Part shown: positions 1 to 7,738 of the stretch, piece after piece
How the letters are laid out: each line of letters begins with the position of its first letter
Position numbering within the stretch: position 1 is the stretch's first letter
Source of the DNA: Lachnospiraceae bacterium
GTDB taxonomy: Bacteria; Bacillota; Clostridia; Lachnospirales; Lachnospiraceae
Direction: 5' to 3'
Assembly (NCBI GenBank): GCA_009774585.1
Contig: VSOA01000021.1
Location: forward strand, 1-23,102
Length of the DNA: 23,102 nt
The notes under the pieces: generated by a model
Database searches by the model: none
What the model saw: only the letters and a program-made list of their open reading frames with translations
What the model was told of the DNA's origin: nothing
Translations under genes and position numbers: made by a program

Positions 1-571
1 GCTCTACAAAGGACTGGCGGATGCAGAGGATGCAGTCGGCTACCTTGCGGACAAGCTTGCCGATGTTTTGCCTGACGGAGTCATGGAGAGCTTTCAGGAG
101 ATTATCGACAGCGTGGAGGCGACCAAGGGTGATTTCTATAAGCTGGTATTCGACCCGACGCTTGTGCGTGGCATGTCCTACTATACCGGGACGATTTTTG
201 AGATAGATATGCCGGAGTTTGGAGGAAGCTGTGGCGGCGGTGGAAGATATGATAAGATGGTAGGCAAATTTACAGGTAATGACGTGCCGGCATGTGGATT
301 TTCCATCGGTTTTGAGCGGATTATTTTACTGCTGTTGGAGAGCGGCTTCAAGGTGCCGAAGGCTGGTAAGAAGATTGCTTATCTGATGGAAAAAGGACTG
401 CCGTCCGATAAGTTGTGCGAGGTGATGGCGACAGCGCAGAAGGAGCGTGAGCAGGGCAACCAGATTCTGGTGGCACGCATGAATAAGAACAAGAAGTTCC
501 AGAAGGAACAGCTCACCGCGCAGGGGTACGAAGAATTTAAAGAATTTTATAAGGAAGAGCTGAAAAGATAG
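1..571 (+). CDS. hisS: Histidyl-tRNA synthetase, C-terminal part (5' end outside window)
   Basis: This is the 3' portion of a class II aminoacyl-tRNA synthetase that charges tRNA-His with histidine in the cytoplasm. The reading frame is open from base 2 to the TAG at 569-571. The HisRS-specific motif LVRGMSYYTGTIFEI, the glycine-rich GGGGRYDKMVG loop and motif 3 (ACGFSIGFERI) appear in the expected order, so the identification is firm. After motif 3 only about 75 residues remain. They lack the usual C-terminal anticodon-binding pattern and are very Lys/Glu-rich, with an NKNKKFQKEQL stretch. The reading frame shows no sign of a frameshift, so I read this as a lineage-specific tail rather than damage. 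aspS follows after 31 nt, the common hisS-aspS order of Firmicutes, so the two are probably co-transcribed. Confidence 0.95.
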   Translation, partial: LYKGLADAEDAVGYLADKLADVLPDGVMESFQEIIDSVEATKGDFYKLVFDPTLVRGMSYYTGTIFEIDMPEFGGSCGGGGRYDKMVGKFTGNDVPACGFSIGFERIILLLLESGFKVPKAGKKIAYLMEKGLPSDKLCEVMATAQKEREQGNQILVARMNKNKKFQKEQLTAQGYEEFKEFYKEELKR

Positions 572-602
572 ATAAGCGCTGTACAATGAGGAGGAAGAAA
601 AA

Positions 603-2396
603 ATGGCAGAGTCTATGAAAGGTTGGAAGCGGTCGCACCGCTGTGCGGAACTTTCCACACAGAATGTCGGCGAAGAAGTAACCGTCATGGGATGGGTACA
701 GAAGCAGAGAAACAAGGGTGGTATCATATTTGTTGATATGAGGGACCGATCGGGTATTTTGCAGGTGATTTTTGAGGAAAATGACTGCGGCGCGGAAGCG
801 TTTGCCAAGGCGGAGAAAATGCGCAGCGAGTTTGTCATTGCCGTAGTCGGCAAGGTAGAGAAGCGTTCGGGCGCGGTCAACGAGAACCTGAAAACAGGTG
901 AAATAGAGATTCGTGCCACACAGGTGCGCATTCTGTCCGAATCTGAGACGCCGCCTTTTCCGGTGGAAGCCGACGCTAAGACAAAGGAAGAAATCCGCTT
1001 AAAATATCGTTATCTGGATTTGCGAAGACCTGATCTGCAGGACAAGATTATCTTAAGAAGTAAAATTGCTTCCGAGATGCGGGCATTTATGGCGAAAGAA
1101 GGTTTTCTGGAGATTGAGACGCCGATTCTGTGTAAGTCCACACCGGAAGGCGCAAGGGATTATCTGGTGCCCAGTCGTGTGCATCCGGGCAGTTTCTATG
1201 CGCTGCCGCAGTCGCCGCAGCTCTATAAACAACTTCTGATGTGTTCCGGTTACGACAGATATTTCCAGATTGCGCGCTGTTTCAGAGATGAAGATTTGCG
1301 TGCCGACAGACAGCCGGAGTTTACGCAGGCTGACATGGAGTTATCTTTTGTGGACGTAGACGACGTGATAGACGTCAATGAGAGACTGATCAGACATGTG
1401 TGCAAGGAGGCGGTCGGTCTTGACATACAGCTTCCTCTGCCGCGTATGACATGGCAGGAGGCGATGGACCGTTACGGTTCCGACAAACCGGATACTCGTT
1501 TTGCGATGGAACTGACGGATGTGTCCGAGGTCGTTGCAGGATGCGGATTCGGTGTATTTACATCGGCACTGGAAAACGGCGGATCCGTTCGCGGATTGAA
1601 CGTGAAGGGACAAGCGGCTATGCCCCGTAAGAAGATTGACGCGCTGGTGGACTTCGCCAAGGGCTACGGCGCGAAGGGGCTGGCATATTTAAGCGTGCAG
1701 GAGGACGGTACTTACAAGTCTTCATTCGCGAAATTTATGACAGAAGAAGAACTGGATAAACTGGTGCAGGCAATGCAGGGTGAGAAGGGAGATCTGCTTC
1801 TCTTTGCCGCGGATAAGAAGAATATTGTATACAGTGTGCTCGGTGCATTGCGCGTGGAATTGGGTAAACAGCTAGGGCTGATTGACGAATCGAAGTTCAA
1901 CTTCTTATGGGTAGTGGAGTTCCCTCTGTTAGAGTGGAGCGAGGAAGAGAATCGCTTTATGGCGATGCATCATCCGTTTACCATGCCGATGGAGGAGGAC
2001 TGGCAGTATATTGATTCCGACCCCGGACGCGTTCGTGCAAAAGCGTATGATATCGTGTTGAACGGTGTGGAGCTGGGCGGCGGTTCAGTCCGAATCCATC
2101 AGAATGATATACAAGAGAAGATGTTTGAAGTACTCGGATTTACGAAGGAGCAGGCATGGGAGCAGTTCGGCTTCCTGTTAAATGCGTTCAAGTACGGCGT
2201 ACCGCCTCATGCGGGATTAGCGTACGGTCTGGACCGTTTCGTGATGCTTCTTGTGGGAGCGGATAATATCCGAGAGGTTATTGCCTTTCCGAAGATTAAA
2301 GATGCATCCTGCCTGATGACTGAGGCGCCCGGTACGGTGGATGAGAAACAGCTTGCGGAATTACGGATTGCGCTTGTGCCGGAGGAGGAAGCATGA
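603..2396 (+). CDS. aspS: Aspartyl-tRNA synthetase
   Basis: This class II synthetase attaches aspartate to its tRNA. The 597-residue length matches the bacterial-type AspRS, which is longer than the archaeal/eukaryal form because of an inserted GAD domain. An N-terminal OB-fold anticodon-binding domain is visible (TVMGWVQKQRNKGG, about residues 22-105). Class II motif 2 (F227-RDEDLRADRQPEFTQ-242) and motif 3 (GLAYGLDRF, Y541 to F546) flank the inserted domain. The start ATG at 603 is preceded by GAGGAGG at 588-594. The gene lies 31 nt after hisS, and its TGA overlaps the ATG of the following small ORF, which implies translational coupling. Whether it also charges tRNA-Asn depends on whether a GatCAB amidotransferase exists elsewhere in the genome, which cannot be seen here. 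Confidence 0.98.
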   Translation: MAESMKGWKRSHRCAELSTQNVGEEVTVMGWVQKQRNKGGIIFVDMRDRSGILQVIFEENDCGAEAFAKAEKMRSEFVIAVVGKVEKRSGAVNENLKTGEIEIRATQVRILSESETPPFPVEADAKTKEEIRLKYRYLDLRRPDLQDKIILRSKIASEMRAFMAKEGFLEIETPILCKSTPEGARDYLVPSRVHPGSFYALPQSPQLYKQLLMCSGYDRYFQIARCFRDEDLRADRQPEFTQADMELSFVDVDDVIDVNERLIRHVCKEAVGLDIQLPLPRMTWQEAMDRYGSDKPDTRFAMELTDVSEVVAGCGFGVFTSALENGGSVRGLNVKGQAAMPRKKIDALVDFAKGYGAKGLAYLSVQEDGTYKSSFAKFMTEEELDKLVQAMQGEKGDLLLFAADKKNIVYSVLGALRVELGKQLGLIDESKFNFLWVVEFPLLEWSEEENRFMAMHHPFTMPMEEDWQYIDSDPGRVRAKAYDIVLNGVELGGGSVRIHQNDIQEKMFEVLGFTKEQAWEQFGFLLNAFKYGVPPHAGLAYGLDRFVMLLVGADNIREVIAFPKIKDASCLMTEAPGTVDEKQLAELRIALVPEEEA

Positions 2397-2638
2397 TGAA
2401 TATACAGAATCCAGCGGCAATTTTGCAGATGATGAATATATGGAGCCGTTTTCAGAATAATCATCCAAAGTTTCCGAAATTTATATCGGCGGTGGTGAGA
2501 AACGGTATCAAAGAGGGCAGTATCATTGAGATTAAAGTGACTACCGCGGAGGGAGAGAGTTTTGACTCTAATTTGAAAGTCAATGCGGACGATATGGAAA
2601 TGATCGAACAGCTTAGAAGTCTGACGCTTGAACGATAA
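2393..2638 (+). CDS. Small conserved-looking hypothetical protein, translationally coupled to aspS
   Basis: The 81-codon ORF starts at an ATG whose last two bases begin the aspS stop codon (ATGA arrangement), with GGAGGAGGAAG immediately upstream inside aspS. A second ATG follows at 2396. The protein is soluble-looking, without a signal peptide or membrane segment. It has an N-terminal part rich in Met/Asn/Gln, a central FQNNHPKFPKFISAV segment, and a C-terminal part that looks like alternating strands ending in a charged helix (ADDMEMIEQLRSL). I recall similar short proteins in other Lachnospiraceae but know no function. Strong RBS, coupling and normal amino-acid use argue that it is a real gene. 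A role linked to aspartyl-tRNA synthetase is only suggested by position. Confidence 0.75.
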   Translation: MMNIQNPAAILQMMNIWSRFQNNHPKFPKFISAVVRNGIKEGSIIEIKVTTAEGESFDSNLKVNADDMEMIEQLRSLTLER

Positions 2639-2674
2639 CGGCAGAGTGCGGTGAAATACAGCCAAGCCGATAAG

Positions 2675-2730
2675 AAAAGTTACCTTTTGGGGAGATTGGA
2701 ACGATTTCAAATACCTGAGAGGTAACTTTT
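2675..2730 (+). promoter_or_regulatory. Inverted repeat with alternative pairing upstream of the EamA transporter gene
   Basis: An exact 11-bp inverted repeat pairs 2675-2685 (AAAAGTTACCT) with 2720-2730 (AGGTAACTTTT) around a 34-nt interior. The interior holds a small hairpin, TTGGAA-CGA-TTTCAA at 2696-2710. The 3' arm can instead fold locally with 2712-2716 (TACCT-GAG-AGGTA). The two folds exclude each other, as in attenuators. The 3' arm ends in TTTTATTT, so the long stem could also work as a weak terminator for the aspS unit. No known riboswitch consensus was recognised. This and the hairpin at 2749-2766 (GCTGGC-T6-GCCGGC, one G-T pair) are the only structures I see in the 200-bp gap. Confidence 0.4.
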
Positions 2731-2838
2731 ATTTCCGTAAGCAGTAAGGCTGGCTTTTTTGCCGGCAGCGAATTAGAGAGCGCATTGATATCAGGACAGT
2801 TGACACGAAAATGATGAACAATAGGATGGAAGACAGAA

Positions 2839-3792
2839 ATGAATAAATTTGTATTAAGGCAGTCTGTACTGCTGTTTTTGACGGCGGTAATCTGGGGCGT
2901 GGCATTTGTTGCCCAGAGCGCTGGTATGGAATATGTAGGTCCTTTTACATACAACGGAGTAAGATGTATTCTGGGAGGACTTGTTTTGATTCCCTGCATC
3001 GCGCTGCTCGACAGAATGCAGCAGACATCGCAGGATAAGGATTCTCTGATAAGACAGGACAGCATAACACGTGAGAAGAAAGATAATTCGTGGAGCGATA
3101 GAGGGCTTCTTCTGGGCGGCATATGCTGCGGTGTCATACTATTTGCGGCGAGTAATTTCCAGCAGTTCGGGATTCAGTATACATCTGTCGGCAAAGCGGG
3201 ATTTATTACGGCAATGTATATTCTTCTCGTGCCGGTTATGGGGCTTTTTATTCACAAGAAGGTAGGATTCAAGGTGTGGGTCGGCGTTGCGTTTGCCGTT
3301 TGCGGATTATATCTTCTGTGTATGAAGAACGGATTAAAATTGGAGAAAGGGGATACGATGGTATTAATCTGTGCGTTTATCTTTTCTCTGCATATATTGG
3401 TAATCGACTATTTTTCACCGAAGGTGGATGGTGTGAGGATGTCGTGTATTCAGTTCTGGGTGTGCGGTATCTTATCTCTCGTGTGTGCCTTTTTATTTGA
3501 AACTCCTGATTTGGGCAGTATTGCAGCAGCGTGGCAGCCGGTGTGCTACGGAGGCATTATGTCCTGCGGCGTTGCTTATACGTTACAGATTGTAGGACAG
3601 AAGGACATGAATCCTACGGTTGCATCGCTTATTTTGAGTTTGGAGTCCGTGGTGTCAGTGATAGCAGGATTCTTGATATTGCACCAGACGATGAGCAGAA
3701 GGGAATTGTTAGGATGCTGCATGATGGTGATTGCAATTGTGCTGGCACAGTTGCCGAATCGAAACAGAAAGTGTATGATAGAGAAAGATTAG
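2839..3792 (+). CDS. EamA-family (drug/metabolite transporter superfamily) permease
   Basis: The 317-residue integral membrane protein has about ten hydrophobic segments in two halves of five, the 5+5 inverted-repeat layout of EamA/RhaT-type exporters. The first segment (LLFLTAVIWGVAFVAQSAGM) carries the usual WG-x-AF pattern. The second half contains the typical PTVASLILSLESVVSVIAGF segment near the C-terminus. A hydrophilic insertion of roughly 30 residues (about residues 54-85, rich in Gln, Asp, Lys, Ser) sits between segments 2 and 3 and is longer than usual. The substrate cannot be read from sequence; relatives export amino acids, nucleosides or other small metabolites. The ribosome binding site (GGATGGAAG, 2824-2832) is poor compared with neighbouring genes. 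It stands alone between the aspS unit and the SseB-domain gene. Confidence 0.9.
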   Translation: MNKFVLRQSVLLFLTAVIWGVAFVAQSAGMEYVGPFTYNGVRCILGGLVLIPCIALLDRMQQTSQDKDSLIRQDSITREKKDNSWSDRGLLLGGICCGVILFAASNFQQFGIQYTSVGKAGFITAMYILLVPVMGLFIHKKVGFKVWVGVAFAVCGLYLLCMKNGLKLEKGDTMVLICAFIFSLHILVIDYFSPKVDGVRMSCIQFWVCGILSLVCAFLFETPDLGSIAAAWQPVCYGGIMSCGVAYTLQIVGQKDMNPTVASLILSLESVVSVIAGFLILHQTMSRRELLGCCMMVIAIVLAQLPNRNRKCMIEKD

Positions 3793-3884
3793 GTACAGAA
3801 TGTAAGAAATGATGCGCCGTAAGACATTGCGGATGCAGAAAGAGATATTTTAGTGAGAGATAAGCAGATAAGAGGAGTATGAGT

Positions 3885-4820
3885 ATGGCAGATAACAAAT
3901 TAAATAATGCAAATCTGGAGGCGGCGGTTGCGGATTTTGCGCAAAACAGACAGAAAGAGTATTATGCCAAGGTGATGGAAATCTTGGAGAAATCAATGGT
4001 ACTTGTGCCGGCAATGCAGCCGCAGGGACTGAGCGAGGATGTGCAGAAACAGATGAAGGCAGGAAAACCTGTGCAACTCCCGAAGGAAGCCAAGGTCCTC
4101 CCGTGCCTTTTGCGTAAAGAGAGCGGGGAGCAGATTCTTCCGATTTTCACATCTACGGTGCAGATACCGCAGGATAAGAAGAGTCCGGCATTGCTTGCCC
4201 TGCCTTTTCAGGCATGTCTTTCCATGGTTATGGCGAGTAAAGGGCAGGTGGAGACTATGGTGCTCAATCCCTTTACGCACAATATGGTATTGACGAAGGA
4301 AATACTGGAAGTAGCTAAGAAACGTATGGAAGCCGTAAAACAGCAGAAGACAATCAGGGTGTCGGAGAAACAGTTTCAGGAACTGGTACACAATCGCGTT
4401 TCACTCTTCCTGCTTCCTAAATATTTGTTTGAACACAAAGAGGACGGGCTGAAACAGCTACAGCATGAAGAAGGCGGTTTCCTGATGCGGTTTTATAAGG
4501 AATCCTATCCTGAAAACGGAAAGATTCCTGTTGCGGTATCACCGGACGAATTCTCGGTTATGACCCTGAACGTTACGGAGGATATGCAGATTACGAGAGT
4601 GGACATGCCGGACGGGACGATGAAGAAAGGAATGTGCTACAGAGTGTATGCCGTATGGCTGCATAAGACGCAGGAAGTTATTTATTATACAATGGAAAAG
4701 ACAGAGCAGGGAAATTATATCGGACAGATTACGCAAGACGGAAAACATGTGCAGGTAGAGCCGGTGCCGGATAACGGAGCGGAGATTGAGGCAGTTATGA
4801 ATTTGGTTACCCGTATGTAG
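3885..4820 (+). CDS. SseB N-terminal-domain family protein
   Basis: The soluble protein of about 311 residues has an N-terminal half that resembles the SseB N-terminal domain (an enhanced serine sensitivity-type fold): a helical start (NANLEAAVADFAQN), then VLVPAM, LPCLLRKESGEQILPIFTS and later VLNPFTHNMVL. The C-terminal half is less recognisable and may be a second copy or a lineage-specific domain. There is no signal peptide or membrane helix. An upstream ATG at 3879 would lie one base after the GAGGAG at 3872-3877, too close to be used. The ATG at 3885 has a 7-nt spacing and is preferred. Molecular function of this family is unknown; it is often found scattered among Firmicutes and Actinobacteria. 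The sensor kinase gene follows after 11 nt, so the two are likely one operon. Confidence 0.75.
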   Translation: MADNKLNNANLEAAVADFAQNRQKEYYAKVMEILEKSMVLVPAMQPQGLSEDVQKQMKAGKPVQLPKEAKVLPCLLRKESGEQILPIFTSTVQIPQDKKSPALLALPFQACLSMVMASKGQVETMVLNPFTHNMVLTKEILEVAKKRMEAVKQQKTIRVSEKQFQELVHNRVSLFLLPKYLFEHKEDGLKQLQHEEGGFLMRFYKESYPENGKIPVAVSPDEFSVMTLNVTEDMQITRVDMPDGTMKKGMCYRVYAVWLHKTQEVIYYTMEKTEQGNYIGQITQDGKHVQVEPVPDNGAEIEAVMNLVTRM

Positions 4821-4831
4821 GAGAAAAGCGG

Positions 4832-7057
4832 ATGAGAGAGTTATTGTTCTGCCTTATATACGGTTTCGCCGTCATCACATACTTTATAGGATTTACCGTA
4901 TTGCATAATGGCAGTAGAAAAAACAGGATAGACCAACTCTATTTCATATCGGCAGTTTTTAGCGCCGGATGGAGCCTTTTTATCGCACTGGTTCTGATTC
5001 AGACAGATGTGGACAGAGCGGCGCTTCTGCGTGCAGCAGGGGTGTTTCACATATTCGGACTGCTGATATGTATTACTAATATGATGATTTACTGGTCCGA
5101 TGTGAGAAGCAGGGTGAAGCGGTGGACCGCCGGTTTTGTCTGGCTGGGCATTCTGCTATATCCTTTTATGATTCAGAAGAAAAATGTTATATTTGAAATG
5201 ACAGCCTATGGTATGTCGTTTCGTATCAAACCGGGTATATGGAGCGTGGCGTACACTGTGTTCTGTATGATTGTAGCGCTGAATCTTCTTTTGCTCATTA
5301 TATGTATGCTGCGTAAGAGCATCCGCAAGAGAGAGAAAATTGTCGCGTATGCGCTTATGCTGTGTGTATGTATCGTTGTTGTCGGCTGCGCTTTGGATAC
5401 GACAGTGCAGATGGCAGGATATGCTGCCGTTCCGGTCAGTACGATCGGACAATTTGCGGCGCAGATGGTTCTGTACCGAATCTATCAATTCTATAATAAA
5501 TCACGCGTGACGTTGGAAAATATGTCGGAGTTTGTATATTACTCCGTGGACGAGCCGGTATTCTTATTTGACGAGGCAGAGAAGCTGTGCATCGTGAATA
5601 ACGGTGCTACCATGTTTCTTGGTATGAGTGCGCCGGAGTGCTGTAAACTGCGGCTGAATGATATCTTTGTCCTTGCCCGTGATGCTTTCAGATTTCAGGG
5701 GAATAAGAACAGAGTAGAAGCGCGCTGCTGGCAGAACAATAATATTTGCAGTATCAGTATTGACAAAATATATGATGATTACAAGGATATCATAGGCTAC
5801 ATAGTAATCGTGCACGATGTGACGGAGCGCGTACACATGCTGGAAAGTCTGGCACAGGAGAAACAGCGTGCAGATAAGGCGAATGAGGCGAAAGGCGCTT
5901 TTCTGGCAAATATGTCTCATGAGATCAGGACGCCGATCAACGCTGTTATGGGCATGAATGAGATGATTCTTCGTGAGTGTGAAGATGAAACGATTCTGGA
6001 ATATGCAGGGAATATTCAGGATGCCAGCAGAACGCTGCTAGTACTGATTAATGATATTCTGGACTTTTCCAAGATTGAATCAGGTATGCTGGAAGTGGTA
6101 GAAGAAGCATATTCTTTAAAGGCGCTTCTTGGAACGCTTAAGGCGGAATGCAGTATGCGCGCCGAAGATAAAGGACTTGACTTGATATTTGATGTGCCGC
6201 AGGATACGCCGAATATTCTTCTTGGGGATGAAGTCAGAGTACGGCAGGTACTACTCAATATACTGACCAATGCAATCAAATATACGATGAAGGGCAACGT
6301 GACCTTGAAAGTTGCCTACCGCAAAATAAAAGAGCGGGAGATTGAGATCACTTTTGCGGTGAAAGACACCGGAATAGGAATCAAGAAAGAAAATATAGGA
6401 AGACTGTTCGGTAAGTTTGACAGAATTGACGAGGAACAGGTACACGCGATTGAAGGCACGGGGCTGGGGTTGAGTATCGTGGATAAGCTGGTGAAACTGA
6501 TGAACGGCACGCTGACGGTAGAGAGCGTCTATGGCGAAGGATCGACCTTCACGGTGTGTTTGTGCCAGCAGGTGATAGGAGAAGAGACGGTAGGATGTCT
6601 GTCGGAGAAGAAGCGTGAAGGCCGCCGCAAGGATATTCCGGTGTTTATAGCGCCTAAGGCCAGAATTCTGGTGGTGGATGACAATAAAGTGAATCTGACT
6701 GTGATCAAGGCGCTGCTCAGAAAGACCAAAGTGCAGGTTACATGTGTGGAGACAGGTAAGGAATGTCTGGAATATGCCGCCAAGGAATCTTATGATGTCA
6801 TTCTTCTCGATCATATGATGCCGGTAATGGACGGTATCGAGACGCTGGAAGCCTTGAAAAAGATGCCGGATAACCAATGTAAGGACGCGGCAGTGATTGC
6901 GCTGACGGCAAATGCGATGGCAGGTGTCAGAGAAATGTATCTTGATAAGGGATTCAATGATTATCTTGCAAAACCGATAGAAGGTACGGTGTTAGAGCAG
7001 CTTATCATGCGTTACCTTCCGGAAGAATATGTCACAAAGAATAAAGAACAAGAATAG
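4832..7057 (+). CDS. Seven-TM hybrid sensor histidine kinase with PAS and receiver domains
   Basis: The 741-residue membrane hybrid kinase is predicted to sense a signal and start a phosphorelay. Residues 1-215 form about seven hydrophobic helices with short loops, typical of 7TM-type sensor regions. A PAS-like domain follows (about 225-340, SEFVYYSVDEPVFLFDEAEK), then a short coiled coil. The HisKA dimerisation box is FLANMSHEIRTPINAVMG, with phospho-acceptor His363. The ATPase domain has an N box with Asn480, a G1 box DTGIGI (512-517) and a G2 box GTGLGL (542-547). The C-terminal receiver has the acidic pair D616/D617, acceptor Asp660 (LLDHMMPVMDG), T692 and K714, so it is intact. No HPt domain or DNA-binding regulator is encoded nearby, so the next relay partner lies elsewhere. 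Gaps of 11 and 12 nt on either side suggest a three-gene operon. Confidence 0.95.
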   Translation: MRELLFCLIYGFAVITYFIGFTVLHNGSRKNRIDQLYFISAVFSAGWSLFIALVLIQTDVDRAALLRAAGVFHIFGLLICITNMMIYWSDVRSRVKRWTAGFVWLGILLYPFMIQKKNVIFEMTAYGMSFRIKPGIWSVAYTVFCMIVALNLLLLIICMLRKSIRKREKIVAYALMLCVCIVVVGCALDTTVQMAGYAAVPVSTIGQFAAQMVLYRIYQFYNKSRVTLENMSEFVYYSVDEPVFLFDEAEKLCIVNNGATMFLGMSAPECCKLRLNDIFVLARDAFRFQGNKNRVEARCWQNNNICSISIDKIYDDYKDIIGYIVIVHDVTERVHMLESLAQEKQRADKANEAKGAFLANMSHEIRTPINAVMGMNEMILRECEDETILEYAGNIQDASRTLLVLINDILDFSKIESGMLEVVEEAYSLKALLGTLKAECSMRAEDKGLDLIFDVPQDTPNILLGDEVRVRQVLLNILTNAIKYTMKGNVTLKVAYRKIKEREIEITFAVKDTGIGIKKENIGRLFGKFDRIDEEQVHAIEGTGLGLSIVDKLVKLMNGTLTVESVYGEGSTFTVCLCQQVIGEETVGCLSEKKREGRRKDIPVFIAPKARILVVDDNKVNLTVIKALLRKTKVQVTCVETGKECLEYAAKESYDVILLDHMMPVMDGIETLEALKKMPDNQCKDAAVIALTANAMAGVREMYLDKGFNDYLAKPIEGTVLEQLIMRYLPEEYVTKNKEQE

Positions 7058-7069
7058 GAATAGAGAACG

Positions 7070-7738
7070 ATGATAGATACCATTATATTTGATTTGGACG
7101 GAACGCTTCTTGATACATTGGAAGATTTGACTGACAGTGTGAATTATGTGATGGGAGAATACGATCTGCCGCCGCATACAATAGAGGAAATCAGGAATTA
7201 TGTGGGGAACGGAGCGGCGAAACTGATAGAACGTGCCGTGCCGAAAGGAATTGACAATCCGGCGTACGAGAAGATGCTTGAAATGTTCCGACAGCACTAT
7301 GCGGCGCATTGCGAAGACAAGGTGGCGCCCTACGATGGGGTTATGGAACTGCTGGCCTCACTTAAGGCAGCAGGCTACCGTACGGCAATCGTATCCAATA
7401 AACCCGACAGCGCGGTGAAACAGCTTTATGAACGGTACTTTAAAGAATATGTGCAGGAAGCGGTTGGTGAGAGCAGCGATACAAAAAGAAAGCCGGCGCC
7501 CGATATGGTGTACCGAGCACTGGCAAGGTTGTCTTCGGATGTGTCCCGTGCAGTGTACGTGGGAGACTCGGAAGTAGATATTATGACTGCCGCCAATGTA
7601 CCGATGACCTGCATCAGCGTTACATGGGGGTTCCGTACAAAGGAACAACTGCTTGCGGCGGGTGCCGCAGAGGAGCGTATGATTACGACTGCGCAGGAGC
7701 TTCATCCTCTTCTTGCGCGTCTTGATCGGGCAGAGTAA
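7070..7738 (+). CDS. HAD-superfamily phosphatase, phosphoglycolate phosphatase-like
   Basis: The 222-residue cytoplasmic hydrolase belongs to the Gph/PpaX-like branch of the haloacid dehalogenase superfamily. Motif I is FDLDGTLLDT with nucleophile Asp8 and acid/base Asp10. A helical cap follows (about residues 15-80, LEDLTDSVNYVM). Motif II is the SNK at 109-111, a lysine lies near KRKPAPD, and motif IV is GDSEVD at 165-170. These fit a Mg-dependent phosphoaspartate phosphatase; 2-phosphoglycolate is the default guess, but related enzymes act on pyrophosphate or sugar phosphates. The ATG at 7070 lies 12 nt after the kinase stop. The last 56 bp overlap, tail to tail, the 3' end of the minus-strand CNNM/CorC gene. 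Confidence 0.93.
   Translation: MIDTIIFDLDGTLLDTLEDLTDSVNYVMGEYDLPPHTIEEIRNYVGNGAAKLIERAVPKGIDNPAYEKMLEMFRQHYAAHCEDKVAPYDGVMELLASLKAAGYRTAIVSNKPDSAVKQLYERYFKEYVQEAVGESSDTKRKPAPDMVYRALARLSSDVSRAVYVGDSEVDIMTAANVPMTCISVTWGFRTKEQLLAAGAAEERMITTAQELHPLLARLDRAE

Noticed and set aside
344..571. Frameshift in hisS explaining the unusual C-terminus
   Set aside because: The frame is continuous from base 2, composition is protein-like to the stop, and aspS follows at normal spacing.
326..931. 201-codon minus-strand ORF across the hisS-aspS junction
   Set aside because: It is antisense to two clear genes, has low-complexity Ser/Leu/Phe content and no ribosome binding site.
2749..2766. GCTGGC-T6-GCCGGC hairpin as an intrinsic terminator
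   Set aside because: The T-run is in the loop, not after the stem, on either strand.
2800..2827. TTGACA with TAGGAT at 16-nt spacing as promoter of the EamA gene
   Set aside because: The transcript would start about five bases before the ATG, leaving no ribosome binding site; the -10 match is also poor.
6251..6877. 208-codon minus-strand ORF inside the sensor kinase gene
   Set aside because: It is antisense to the ATPase and receiver domains, His-rich as expected of a shadow frame, with no recognisable domain.
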